The notes beneath the pieces were generated by a model. The model did not search any database, was not told where the DNA came from, and saw only the letters and a list, made by a program, of their open reading frames with translations. Source: QHCA01 sp003244095 (lineage in GTDB: Bacteria; Actinomycetota; Actinomycetes; Mycobacteriales; QHCA01). From it: a DNA stretch of 64,000 nucleotides. The DNA lies in assembly GCA_038329965.1 (NCBI GenBank), contig JBBQNN010000001.1, positions 1 through 64,000 of the forward strand. Reading direction: 5' to 3'. This document shows, piece by piece, positions 22,053-32,085 of the stretch (its first letter is position 1; every line of letters starts with the position of its first letter). The translations under genes and the position numbers were made by a program.

Positions 22053-23957
22053 ATGTGCGGTCTGCTCACGTTCGTCAGCGCCGACGCCACCGCCGGCGAA
22101 CACCGCGAGCGCATCGCGTCGGCCCTGGAGACGATGCACCACCGTGGTCCCGACGAAACCGGCGTGACCACGGCGGGTGACGACGTCGTGTTGTCGTTCA
22201 AGCGGCTGTCGATCATCGACGTGGCCAAGAGCCACCAGCCGATCGAGTACGCCGACGGCCGCTACGTCATGACCTTCAACGGCGAGGTCTACAACTACAT
22301 CGAGTTGCGCGCCGAGCTCATCGAGCAGGGCGCGACTTTCGCCACCGACGGCGACTCCGAGGTGGTTCTCGCCGCCTACCACCACTGGGGCCCCGAATCC
22401 GTCAGCCGCCTCCGGGGGATGTTCGCGTACCTGATCTGGGATCGTGAGGAGCGCCGTCTCTTCGGCGCCCGCGACCCCTTCGGCATCAAGCCGATGCACG
22501 TGCTGGAGACCCGCGAGGGCGTCTACTTCGCAAGTGAGAAGAAGGCGCTCATGCCCTTCCTCTATCCCCGCAGCCAGGGGCTGGACACCGAGGCCCTGCA
22601 GCACTACCTGACCCTGCAGTACGTACCCGAGCCGGCCACCCTGCACGAGCGCATCCGCAAGGTGGAGAGCGGCATGTCCGTGTCCTGGAGCCCGGGCGGC
22701 CAGCTCACCTATTCGCGCTACTTCCGCCCGACGTTCGACCCGGCTCCGGTCGACGACACCGACAAGCTCTATCTCGGGATCCGCGAGGTCCTCGAGGAGT
22801 CGGTCCGCATCCACCTGCGCGCTGATGTCCCCGTCGGAGCCTTCTTGTCCAGCGGCATCGACTCGACCGGCATCGTGGCCCTGGCCAAGAAACACAAGCC
22901 CGACATCCTGACCTTCACCGTGGGCTACGACGTCGACGGCTACTCCGAGATCGACATCGCGCAGAAGTCGGCCCGCTGGCTCGGGGTGACCACGATCCCC
23001 ACGGTGGTCGACGCCCAGCAGATGATGGACGCCCTGCCGCGCATCGTCTGGCACCTCGACGATCCGGTGGCCGACCCTGCGCTCGTGCCGCTGTACTTCG
23101 TCGCCGAGGAGGCGGCCAAGCACGTCACCGTCGTGTTGTCCGGCGAGGGTGCCGACGAGTTCTTCGGCGGCTACAACATCTATCGCGAGCCGCTGTCGCT
23201 GCGGCCGCTGAGCGGGCTGCCGTCAGGAGTACGCAAGGGAATGCTGGCGGTCTCCCGCGCCATCCCCGAGGGGGTACGCGGCAAGAGCCTGCTCGAGCGC
23301 GGTGCCACACCGATCCGCGAGCGCTACTACGGCAACGCCCGGATGTTCACCGAGGAGGAGAAGCAGGACCTCCTCGTCCACTACGACCCTCGGGTGTCCT
23401 ATCTCGACATCACCCGGCGCTTCTACGACGAGGCCGCCGACTACGACGACGTGACCAAGATGCAGTACGTCGACCTGTTCACCTGGCTGCGCGGCGACAT
23501 CCTGGTCAAGGCCGACCGGATGTCGATGGCGCACTCGCTGGAGTTGCGCGTGCCGTTCCTCGACACCGGGGTGTTCGAGGTGGCCAGCAAGATCCCGCTG
23601 GAGCAGCGGATCACCAAGCAGACCACCAAGCTGGCCCTGCGCAAGGCACTCGAGGGTCTGGTGCCACCGCACGTCGTCGAGCGCCGCAAGCTGGGCTTCC
23701 CGGTCCCGATCCGGCTCTGGCTCAAGGACGTGATGTACGACTGGGCGATGTCGATCGTCGACGACAGCGGCACCGACGAGCTGATCGACAAGGCCTATGT
23801 CCGCAACATGCTGGTCGAGCACCGGGCCGGCGAGGTCGACCGCAGTCGCAAGATCTGGACGGTGCTGGTGTTCATGCTGTGGCACGCGATCTACGTCGAG
23901 CATCGGCTCGACCCGGAGCCGCCGAAGGCCGTGTCGCGGCACGCGACCGGTACCTGA
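22053..23957 (+). CDS. asnB: Asparagine synthetase (glutamine-hydrolysing)
   Basis: 634-residue class II glutamine amidotransferase/asparagine synthetase. The start must be ATG 22053 because the catalytic N-terminal cysteine follows at once (MCGLL). Glutaminase motifs HHRGPDETG and FNGEVYNYIELR follow. The synthetase domain has the PP-loop SSGIDSTG (Ile replaces the second Gly of the usual SGGLDS) and GEGADEFFGGYNIYRE. The C-terminus ends in a KxGFPVPIRLW block typical of AsnB. The enzyme makes asparagine from aspartate, glutamine and ATP; some relatives amidate other carboxylates such as cell-wall precursors, and that is not excluded. There is no clear SD. Confidence 0.93.
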   Translation: MCGLLTFVSADATAGEHRERIASALETMHHRGPDETGVTTAGDDVVLSFKRLSIIDVAKSHQPIEYADGRYVMTFNGEVYNYIELRAELIEQGATFATDGDSEVVLAAYHHWGPESVSRLRGMFAYLIWDREERRLFGARDPFGIKPMHVLETREGVYFASEKKALMPFLYPRSQGLDTEALQHYLTLQYVPEPATLHERIRKVESGMSVSWSPGGQLTYSRYFRPTFDPAPVDDTDKLYLGIREVLEESVRIHLRADVPVGAFLSSGIDSTGIVALAKKHKPDILTFTVGYDVDGYSEIDIAQKSARWLGVTTIPTVVDAQQMMDALPRIVWHLDDPVADPALVPLYFVAEEAAKHVTVVLSGEGADEFFGGYNIYREPLSLRPLSGLPSGVRKGMLAVSRAIPEGVRGKSLLERGATPIRERYYGNARMFTEEEKQDLLVHYDPRVSYLDITRRFYDEAADYDDVTKMQYVDLFTWLRGDILVKADRMSMAHSLELRVPFLDTGVFEVASKIPLEQRITKQTTKLALRKALEGLVPPHVVERRKLGFPVPIRLWLKDVMYDWAMSIVDDSGTDELIDKAYVRNMLVEHRAGEVDRSRKIWTVLVFMLWHAIYVEHRLDPEPPKAVSRHATGT

Positions 23958-23973
23958 CCGGCAGGGTGTTCGG

Positions 23974-25203
23974 TCAGTTGACGAGTTCGGCCACCGCCGC
24001 GACCAGCCGGTCGACGTCGTCGCTGCTGGTGTAGGGCGCGATGCCGGCCCGCACCCCGCCGCCGTCGCCGAGACGCAGCCGGCGAGACGCCTCGATGGCG
24101 TAGAACGAGTGCGCCGGCGCATTGATATCCCGCTCTGCCAGGCGGCCGGCGACCTCCCTCGGCGGCGTCCCGGCGACGGTGAACAGCGTGGTCGGTGCCC
24201 GCCGGGCGGCGTTGGAGTAGATCGTCACGCCAGGACAGGGGCGCAGCCCCGCTTCGAGGCGTTCCCGCAGGCTCGCCTCGTACACTTCCAGCGCGGTCAT
24301 GGACGCCAGCAGGCGCTCGCGCCGCGAGGCCGTGCCGGGCTGTGGGTCCGGCGAGGGGTCGGGCACCAGGCCCGCGAGGAAGTCGATCGCGGCGGTCGTC
24401 CCGGCCAGCAGTTCGTACGGCAGCGTGCCGAGTTCGAACCGCTCGGGTACGTCGTCGCCCGAGGCCAGCAGCTTGTCCGGCCGGAGCGACTCGAGCAGGG
24501 TCGGGTCGGCTGCCACGAGGCCGAGGTGCGGTCCGAGGAACTTGTACGGCGACGCCGCGAAGAAGTCGGCGCCCAGGGCGGCCAGATCGACCGAGGCGTG
24601 TGGCGTCAGGTGCACGCCGTCGACGTAGACCAGCGCGCCGAACCCGTGCGCCGCCCGCGCGATCGCCGCCACGTCGGGCCGGGTGCCGAGTAGGTTCGAG
24701 GCCCCGGTCACCGCCACCAGCCGGGTCCGCCGGGTCAGTTGCGCGGTGACCGCGTCCGTCGGCAGTTCGGCGGTGTGCGGATCCATCTCTGCCCACCGCA
24801 CCCGCGCGCCGGCAGTGCTGGCCGCCTGCGCCCACGGCCGGATGTTGGCGTCGTGATCGAGGCTGGTCACGACGACCTCGTCGCCGGGTCGCCAGTGTTT
24901 GGCAAGGGCGCGCGAGAGCTCGTAGGTCAGGGCGGTCATGCTGCGGCCGAAAATCACCCCGCGCGGGTCGGCGCCGACCAGATCCCCCGCGGCCTCTCGG
25001 GCAGCCAGCACGATGTCGTCGGCCCTGCGGCCGGACGCGGTGCCGCGGTCGCGGTTGGACAATCCGGCCGTGAGGGCACCGGCGATGGCCTCGGCGACCT
25101 GGCGGGGGGCCTGGCTGCCACCCGGGCCGTCGAAGTACGCGGTGCCGTCGGCAAGTGCCGGGAAGTCGGAGCGCAGCCGCTCGACGTCATAGGGGCTCGT
25201 CAT
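23974..25203 (-). CDS. Cysteine desulfurase-like PLP protein (class V aminotransferase fold)
   Basis: 409-residue PLP enzyme of the cysteine desulfurase-like group (TIGR01976 type). The PLP lysine is in SPYKFLGPH (K221), with SLDHDANIRPW and VDGVHLTPH upstream. The C-terminal part lacks the RAGHHC persulfide loop of SufS, reading APAHSFYAIEASRRL instead. It is probably not a cluster sulfur donor and may act as a lyase or transaminase on an unknown amino acid. ATG 25203 overlaps the methyltransferase stop by ATGA. It is last in a three-gene operon with the ADH and methyltransferase and converges on asnB. Confidence 0.85.
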   Translation of the reverse strand: MTSPYDVERLRSDFPALADGTAYFDGPGGSQAPRQVAEAIAGALTAGLSNRDRGTASGRRADDIVLAAREAAGDLVGADPRGVIFGRSMTALTYELSRALAKHWRPGDEVVVTSLDHDANIRPWAQAASTAGARVRWAEMDPHTAELPTDAVTAQLTRRTRLVAVTGASNLLGTRPDVAAIARAAHGFGALVYVDGVHLTPHASVDLAALGADFFAASPYKFLGPHLGLVAADPTLLESLRPDKLLASGDDVPERFELGTLPYELLAGTTAAIDFLAGLVPDPSPDPQPGTASRRERLLASMTALEVYEASLRERLEAGLRPCPGVTIYSNAARRAPTTLFTVAGTPPREVAGRLAERDINAPAHSFYAIEASRRLRLGDGGGVRAGIAPYTSSDDVDRLVAAVAELVN

Positions 25204-25973
25204 GGGGCGACCGGCTCGTAGGCCAGCCAGCGGATGCTCCGCTGCATGGTGGCGGGCTCGTGGAGATCGCGGCCCACCTCGAGTGCCCACCGGCGGATGT
25301 CGTCGCACACCACTTTCATCTGCTCCGGCGAGTAGTTCCAGGTCCACGAGAAGATCTGCTGCTCCCAGTTGTCCAGGTCGGTGGCCAGGGTGCGGGTGAC
25401 CGGAAAGCTCACCTCGGGCAGCGCGCGCTGAGCCGCCCGTCGGCCGAGGTAGCCGCCCAGCTCGTCAGGATCGGACGTACCCGGGCGGCGATCGGTGACA
25501 TCGTGCGCTGCCGCGATCCGGCTCAGCGCGCCGGACCACGGTGCCGGTATACCGCCGCCGAAGTCGACCAGCAGGACACCCCCGGGGGCAAGGACGCGCA
25601 GCGCCTCGTCGATTGCCGACGGCCAGTCGGGCACGAGGTGCAGGACGTGACAGGCCACGACGGCGTCGCACGACGCGGTCGCCAGGGGCAGGCGAGTGGC
25701 GTCGCCGACGAGGACAGGGAACGGCGCCCTGCCGCCGGCGTTGGCGACGAGCTGCTCGAGCATCGGTCGGGCGAGGTCGAGGCCCAGCACGGCGATGCCC
25801 CGGTCGTGCAGCGGCAGCGCGATCCGGCCGGTGCCGACCCCGATCTCGAGGCAACGCCGACGGCCGGCCAACTCTGCGGCGAGCAGCGTGCAGACCTGGT
25901 CGCTCACCTGCTCCGGGAGAGCTCTCGTCGCGTCGTAGTAGGCAGCCGCCCGCGCGAAGGACATGCTGGTCAT
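25200..25973 (-). CDS. Class I SAM-dependent methyltransferase
   Basis: 257-residue methyltransferase of the Methyltransf_11 type. Motif I is LEIGVGTGRIALPL (about 42-55), with the acidic post-I residue in GLDLARPM. DATRLPLATASCDAV and HVLHLVPDW mark motifs II and III. The C-terminal 90 residues contain W-rich text (NWEQQIFSWTWNY) that may form the substrate cap. ATG 25973 follows the ADH stop by 7 bases; an upstream in-frame codon would sit inside the ADH gene. The substrate is unknown; the operon suggests one pathway with the ADH and the PLP protein. Confidence 0.85.
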   Translation of the reverse strand: MTSMSFARAAAYYDATRALPEQVSDQVCTLLAAELAGRRRCLEIGVGTGRIALPLHDRGIAVLGLDLARPMLEQLVANAGGRAPFPVLVGDATRLPLATASCDAVVACHVLHLVPDWPSAIDEALRVLAPGGVLLVDFGGGIPAPWSGALSRIAAAHDVTDRRPGTSDPDELGGYLGRRAAQRALPEVSFPVTRTLATDLDNWEQQIFSWTWNYSPEQMKVVCDDIRRWALEVGRDLHEPATMQRSIRWLAYEPVAP

Positions 25974-25980
25974 CGGCACA

Positions 25981-27063
25981 TCAGAACACGACGAGGGCCC
26001 GGGCACCGCGCCCTTCGGCCATGTCGTCCAAAGCGGACTCCACTTCGTCGAGCCGGATCCGCCGGGTCACCAGCGCCGCCAGGTCCAGCGCACCGCTCCT
26101 GACCTGCTCGATCAGGCGCGGGACGTCGCGGTCGGGGTCGGTCGAGCCGTAGACGCAACCCGACAGCGTACGGCCGAAATGGAACAGCTCCAGGGCGCTC
26201 CAGGTGACCGTGTCGGCGCGACCGCCGATGCCCACCACGACCGTGTGCCCTCCGCGCCGGGTGAGCGACCAGGCCGACCGGATCGTCGTCGCCCGGCCCA
26301 CGCACTCGACCGCCACGTCCACACCCCGGCCGCCGGTCAGCCCGCGCACCTCGGCCGCCAGCCCGTCACCCGGCGCCCAGGCCGCGTCGGCGCCGAGGCG
26401 CACCGCCAGCGCCCGCTTGTCCGCATCCGGGTCGACGGCGAGCAGCGGGGACGCCCCGGCGATTCGCGCACCCTGTACGGCGGCCAGCCCGACCCCGCCC
26501 AGGCCCATGACCAGCACCGAGTCGCCGCGGCGGACCGTGGCGGTGTTGTGGACGGCGCCGAAGCCGGTCAGGACGGCACAGCCCAGGAGGGCGGCGGTGT
26601 CCAGCGGCAGGTCGGGCGGCAGGGGCAGCACGGCCCGGGCCGGCACCACCGTCTCGGCGCCGAAGGATGCGGTGCCCAGCCCCGGGTAGACCGCAGCGTC
26701 GTCGAGCGTGGCGTACGGCTGGTCCGCCGCGTCCAGCGCCCGCTCGCACAGCCAGGGCTCGCCGGCCCGGCAGAACCAGCAGCCCCGGCACGGCGGTGCC
26801 CAGACGAGCATCACCTGATCACCGGCGGACAGACCGGTGACCTCGGCGCCCACGTCCGCTACCACCCCGGCACCCTCGTGGCCGAGGACCGCCGGCACCC
26901 GCTGGCGCAGCACGCCGCGGGCCAGGGACAGGTCGGAGTGGCAGACACCTGCCGCGGCCATCCGCACCCGGACGTCGGTGGGCCCCAGCGGCCGCAGCTC
27001 GACCTCGGTGACAGCCATCGGCGTACCGACCTCTGCCAGCAACAGCGCGGCGACCACGTGCAC
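25981..27063 (-). CDS. Zinc-dependent alcohol dehydrogenase (class III-like MDR)
   Basis: 360-residue medium-chain dehydrogenase. The catalytic zinc ligands are Cys in GVCHSDLS, His in LGHEGAGVV, and a later Cys in LLGCAVLTGFGA. The structural zinc lobe CRGCWFCRAGEPWLC has all four cysteines. The Rossmann motif is VMGLGGVGLAAVQGA. It resembles mycobacterial AdhB/AdhD and class III enzymes, and oxidises a primary alcohol or reduces an aldehyde with NAD(H). The start is GTG 27063. It heads the three-gene operon and is divergent from Sir2 with about 70 bases between, where a shared promoter region must lie. Confidence 0.9.
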   Translation of the reverse strand: MHVVAALLLAEVGTPMAVTEVELRPLGPTDVRVRMAAAGVCHSDLSLARGVLRQRVPAVLGHEGAGVVADVGAEVTGLSAGDQVMLVWAPPCRGCWFCRAGEPWLCERALDAADQPYATLDDAAVYPGLGTASFGAETVVPARAVLPLPPDLPLDTAALLGCAVLTGFGAVHNTATVRRGDSVLVMGLGGVGLAAVQGARIAGASPLLAVDPDADKRALAVRLGADAAWAPGDGLAAEVRGLTGGRGVDVAVECVGRATTIRSAWSLTRRGGHTVVVGIGGRADTVTWSALELFHFGRTLSGCVYGSTDPDRDVPRLIEQVRSGALDLAALVTRRIRLDEVESALDDMAEGRGARALVVF

Positions 27064-27131
27064 CTCCGGGCGTCGATGGCTTGTGAGCAGGGCAGTGGTG
27101 AGAATGCCGTCGCCAACCTAACGTCGTGGGC

Positions 27132-27896
27132 ATGTCCGTCGACCGGGTGACCCGCTGGCTGGCCGAAGCCGACCGTGTCACGGTGCTGTGCGGCGCCGGC
27201 ATCAGCACCGACTCCGGCATCCCGGACTTCCGCGGGCCCAACGGTGTGTGGACCCGTAACCCCGCCGCCCAGCGGATGTCCACGCTGCAGGACTACGTCG
27301 CCGACCCCGAGGTGCGGCGCCAGGCGTGGCGCAACCGGCGAGATCACCCGGCCTGGTCGGCGCAGCCCAATGCCGCCCACCGTGCCCTGGTGGACCTGGA
27401 GCGGTCCGGTCGGCTCGTGGCGATCGTCACGCAGAACATCGACGAGCTGCAGCAGCAGGCGGGCAGCTCCGCAGACCTGGTCGTCGAAGTGCACGGGACC
27501 ATGCGGGCGGTGCAGTGCCTATCCTGCGGCGACCGCACGCCCATGCCCGACGTACTCGCCCGGGTCGACGCCGGCGAGGACGACCCGCCGTGCCTGCGCT
27601 GCGGCGGGGTGTTGAAGTCTGCGACGATCTCTTTCGGCCAGGCTCTGGTGCCCGCGGTCCTCGCCGCCGCGCTGGCCGCCGCGCAGGACTGCAGGCTCTT
27701 CCTGGCAGTCGGCAGCTCGCTGTCGGTGCAGCCGGCCGCGGGCCTGACCGAGGTCGCCCACCGGTACGGTGCCCGGGTGGTGATCATCAACGCCGAGCCG
27801 ACGCCGTACGACGGTCTCGCCGACGCGGTGCTCCGCGAACCGATCGGTATCGTGTTGCCCCGCCTCGTCCATGGCGCGCTGAACGCCACGGGCTGA
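27132..27896 (+). CDS. NAD-dependent protein deacylase, Sir2 family
   Basis: 254-residue sirtuin that removes acyl groups from lysine using NAD+. Motifs are GAGISTDSGIPDFRG, TQNIDELQQQAGS and catalytic His in EVHGTM. The zinc-binding cysteines are CLSC and CLRC, and the NAD-binding end is VGSSLSVQPAAGL. The SIRT5-type Tyr/Arg pair is not evident, so simple deacetylation is the default call. ATG 27132 is preferred over GTG 27126, two codons upstream. It is divergent from the ADH. A fused GNAT/acyl-CoA synthetase of the protein acetyltransferase type lies at 51051-53750 and would oppose it. Confidence 0.93.
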   Translation: MSVDRVTRWLAEADRVTVLCGAGISTDSGIPDFRGPNGVWTRNPAAQRMSTLQDYVADPEVRRQAWRNRRDHPAWSAQPNAAHRALVDLERSGRLVAIVTQNIDELQQQAGSSADLVVEVHGTMRAVQCLSCGDRTPMPDVLARVDAGEDDPPCLRCGGVLKSATISFGQALVPAVLAAALAAAQDCRLFLAVGSSLSVQPAAGLTEVAHRYGARVVIINAEPTPYDGLADAVLREPIGIVLPRLVHGALNATG

Positions 27897-27936
27897 CCGC
27901 CGTCGCGCCGCTCCCGTTCACCGAGAGGTCACCTCG

Positions 27937-29013
27937 TTGTCCCGTAGACTTCACCGTGTGGCGGTGCAGGCGGAACACAAGGACATCACCACGCCCGGCT
28001 CCGGTGAGCCTCCGCCGCCCCGCGGCCGGCGGCGCCGGCTCATCGCCGTCGCGGTCTACCTGGTCGCCGTTCTCGCGTACTGGAAGACGATCGGCCTGCC
28101 CACCGACCCGGTCCTGATCTTCCTGTTCCTCTGGGTCGCGATCGGTGCCTGGAACGCCGCCGCGCCCTGGCGTGAACACCTGCGTTTCGTCCGCGACTGG
28201 GCGCCGCTGATCGTGGTCCTCGTGGCCTACAACTTCAGCCGAGGGGCGGCCGACAACCTGGGCGTCCCACTGCACGTCACCCAGCCGATCCACGCCGACA
28301 TCTGGCTGGCCGGCTGGGCCACCGGCGGCAAGATCCCCACCGTGTGGCTCCAGGAGCACTTCTACACGCCGGGTCACGTGCACTGGTACGACGTCCTCGG
28401 CGGGTTCGTGTACTTCTCGCACTTCGTCACGGCCATGATCGTCGCGGCGGTGCTGTGGGTGCGCAGCCGGCCGGTCTGGGCGGCCTTCATGCGCCGGTTC
28501 ATCGCGCTGGACGCGATCGGCCTGGCGATCTACGTCATTTACCCGATGGCGCCGCCGTGGTGGGCCTCCGAGCACGGATACATCGCCGCCACGCACACCA
28601 ACCCCGGCTGCGACCTGCCGGTCACGCTCTCCGCCGTGCCGCGCGTCACCAACTGCGGCTGGGACGCCATCGGGCTGCATTCGGCCGGCCGGCTGGTCAC
28701 CAAGGGCCAGGGCGTGGTCAACCCGGTGGCCGCCATGCCGTCGCTTCACTCGGCCTTCGCGCTGTTCGTGGTGCTGTTCTTCATCCTGCGGATCCGCAAG
28801 CTGTGGACCCTGCTCCTGCTGGCTTACCCGCTGGCCATGGGGCTGGTCCTGATGTACTTCTCCGAGCACTACCTGATCGACATCCTGGCCGGTTGGGCGG
28901 TCGCGATCGCGGCCTTGGTGATGGTCGAGCTGGCCGAGCGATGGTGGGCCGGGCGCGGCAGGGTCGCCGATTCGCCGCCTGAACTACGTGCCGAGGTCGC
29001 GAGTCCCGTCTAA
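27937..29013 (+). CDS. PAP2-superfamily membrane protein (inositolphosphotransferase-like)
   Basis: 358-residue integral membrane protein with about six hydrophobic segments. The phosphatase-like motifs are PSLHSAFAL (about 268-276) and SEHYLIDILAGW (about 309-320), the second and third parts of the PAP2 signature. The subfamily is PAP2_3, including Aur1-like inositolphosphotransferases and actinobacterial lipid enzymes. It likely transfers or removes a head group of a lipid at the outer face. TTG 27937 has GAGAGG 9 bases upstream; GTG 27958 (seven codons later, next to a TAGACT -10-like box) is a good alternative and would be leaderless. Confidence 0.87.
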   Translation: MSRRLHRVAVQAEHKDITTPGSGEPPPPRGRRRRLIAVAVYLVAVLAYWKTIGLPTDPVLIFLFLWVAIGAWNAAAPWREHLRFVRDWAPLIVVLVAYNFSRGAADNLGVPLHVTQPIHADIWLAGWATGGKIPTVWLQEHFYTPGHVHWYDVLGGFVYFSHFVTAMIVAAVLWVRSRPVWAAFMRRFIALDAIGLAIYVIYPMAPPWWASEHGYIAATHTNPGCDLPVTLSAVPRVTNCGWDAIGLHSAGRLVTKGQGVVNPVAAMPSLHSAFALFVVLFFILRIRKLWTLLLLAYPLAMGLVLMYFSEHYLIDILAGWAVAIAALVMVELAERWWAGRGRVADSPPELRAEVASPV

Positions 29014-29054
29014 CGTCAGTCATCCGGATCGACGGCGCACTCCGGAGGGATTCG

Positions 29055-30594
<1,540 letters not shown>

Positions 30595-30733
30595 CTGTCC
30601 TTTCGCTCCGCTCCTCGCTGCGCTCTCAACTGACACCTCCTCGTGGCCGGTGACGACGGCAGGCCCCGACCGCGGGGCCGCCCGGCGGCGCGCATATCGG
30701 CGTGCCATTCGGCGACCTGAATTCACGACACGC

Positions 30734-30759
30734 CGGGGGTTCAATAGCGGCGTCCCCCG
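30734..30759. terminator. Possible hairpin after the acyl-CoA synthetase gene
   Basis: CGGGGG at 30734-30739 pairs with CCCCCG at 30754-30759 across a 14-nt loop. It lies 140 bases after the synthetase stop and just before the candidate promoter of the NlpC/P60 gene. There is no T-tract, so terminator function is only suggested. A run of CTTTCGCTCCGCTCCTCGCT type repeat text at about 30599-30624 lies before it. Confidence 0.3.
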
Positions 30760-30778
30760 ACAATGCGCGGTCTTCGTG

Positions 30779-30809
30779 TTGCATACATGCTGGTGTGATT
30801 TGCTATAGG
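30779..30809 (+). promoter_or_regulatory. Candidate promoter of the RipA-like gene
   Basis: This is an AT-rich island in GC-rich DNA. TTGCAT (30779-30784) could be a -35 and TATAGG (30804-30809) a -10, 19 bases apart. The stretch from 30775 to 30810 is much richer in A and T than its surroundings. The start codon at 30850 lies about 40 bases further on. Confidence 0.3.
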
Positions 30810-30849
30810 GGCGGCGGCTATGACGGCCACCGCAAATGGAGGTGGCTTT

Positions 30850-32085
30850 GTGATTCGGTCTGGCGAACGACGGCGTTCTTCAGCCCGGAGGGGCCGGCTG
30901 ATAGCCGCCCTCGTCATCGGCCTTTGCGGTGCCGTGCTTATCGCACCGTCCGCCGTCGCCGATCCGCGCAATCCCACCGACGCCGAAATTGCGCAGAGCA
31001 AGCAGGCGGTCAGTGACCGGGCCGCCGAGGTGGGCCGGATCACCGCCGCCCTGGTCAGGGCCCAGGCCAACGTCGCCTCGGCCGCGCAGCGTGCCGAGGT
31101 CGCCGCCGAGAAGTACAACAAGGCTCGGGTCGACGAGCAGATCGCGACGGTCAGCGCCACTGCCGCGGCCAAGGAGGCCACCGCCGCGCAGGCCCAGCTA
31201 CAGGAGATGACCGCCCGCCTGGACAAGGTCGCCGCGAGCAACTACAAGTCCGCCGGCGGCCTCGGGCCGCTGACCGCGGTGGTGACCGCCGACGATCCCG
31301 CCGACGTCCTGCATGACGCCGGCCTGCTGGCCGTGATGGGCAACCGGCAGGTCGACGGCCTGAAGGAGTTGGACAGGGCGCGCACCCGCCGGGCCAACGC
31401 CCTGTCCACCGCCCGGGCGGCCCTGCTCAAGCAGGCTGCGGCCCGCCGCGCCGCCGAGTCCGCCAAGCACGCCGCCGAGCGGGCGCAGGCCGACAGCCAG
31501 CGGATCGCCGCGCAGTATACGGCGCAACAGGCCGACCTGCAGACCAAGCTGGCCGCGGCGCAGGCGCACGCCGGCCTGCTGGTCGCCGCCCGCAAGGCCG
31601 CCGTCGCGCGGGCCAGGGCCGCTGCCGCCGCCCGCGCCGCCGCCGCCCGCGCCGCCGCGTCGGCCCGCCGGAGTGGGGGTGGCCCTCGGGGCGGCTCGGG
31701 CCACCATGTGCCCGGTGGCAGCCTGGCCGCCATTGCGGTCAACGCCGCCCTGTCGCAGCTCGGCAAGCCCTACGTGTGGGGTGCGGCCGGCCCCAATTCC
31801 TATGACTGTTCCGGCCTGATGCTGTGGTCATATGCGCACGCCGGCATCTATCTGCCGCACTTCAGCGGCTATCAATACCAGTCCGGCCGGCACATTCCGC
31901 TGGGTGCCCTGATTCCCGGCGACATGGTGTTCTACTCCTTCAACGGCTCGCCGAGCGGCATCCACCATGTCGCGATGTACATCGGCGGCGGCTCCATCGT
32001 CGAGGCGCCCACCCAGGGCATTCCCGTACACGTCCGGAGCATGTACTACAGCGGAATCCTGCCTTTGGGCACCCGGCCGTACTGA
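30850..32085 (+). CDS. Secreted NlpC/P60 peptidoglycan endopeptidase (RipA-like)
   Basis: 411-residue secreted hydrolase in the RipA/RipB position. A signal peptide (RSGERRRSSARRGRLIAALV... ending SAVADP) is followed by a long Ala-rich coiled coil (about 45-265) and a Gly/Ser linker. The C-terminal NlpC/P60 domain has the catalytic Cys in YDCSGLMLWSY (C320) and the His in GIHHVAMYIGGG (H372-373). It cuts stem-peptide bonds in peptidoglycan during division. GTG 30850 is chosen because GGAGG sits 7 bases before it and the signal peptide follows directly; ATG 30820 has no SD. The coiled coil probably controls access to the active site. Its stop abuts the opposing PH-domain gene with no spacer. 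Confidence 0.93.
   Translation: MIRSGERRRSSARRGRLIAALVIGLCGAVLIAPSAVADPRNPTDAEIAQSKQAVSDRAAEVGRITAALVRAQANVASAAQRAEVAAEKYNKARVDEQIATVSATAAAKEATAAQAQLQEMTARLDKVAASNYKSAGGLGPLTAVVTADDPADVLHDAGLLAVMGNRQVDGLKELDRARTRRANALSTARAALLKQAAARRAAESAKHAAERAQADSQRIAAQYTAQQADLQTKLAAAQAHAGLLVAARKAAVARARAAAAARAAAARAAASARRSGGGPRGGSGHHVPGGSLAAIAVNAALSQLGKPYVWGAAGPNSYDCSGLMLWSYAHAGIYLPHFSGYQYQSGRHIPLGALIPGDMVFYSFNGSPSGIHHVAMYIGGGSIVEAPTQGIPVHVRSMYYSGILPLGTRPY

Noticed and set aside
30595..30849. c-di-AMP (ydaO-type) riboswitch upstream of the NlpC/P60 gene
   Set aside because: I looked for the conserved core text and pairing and could not find it; only a generic hairpin is visible.
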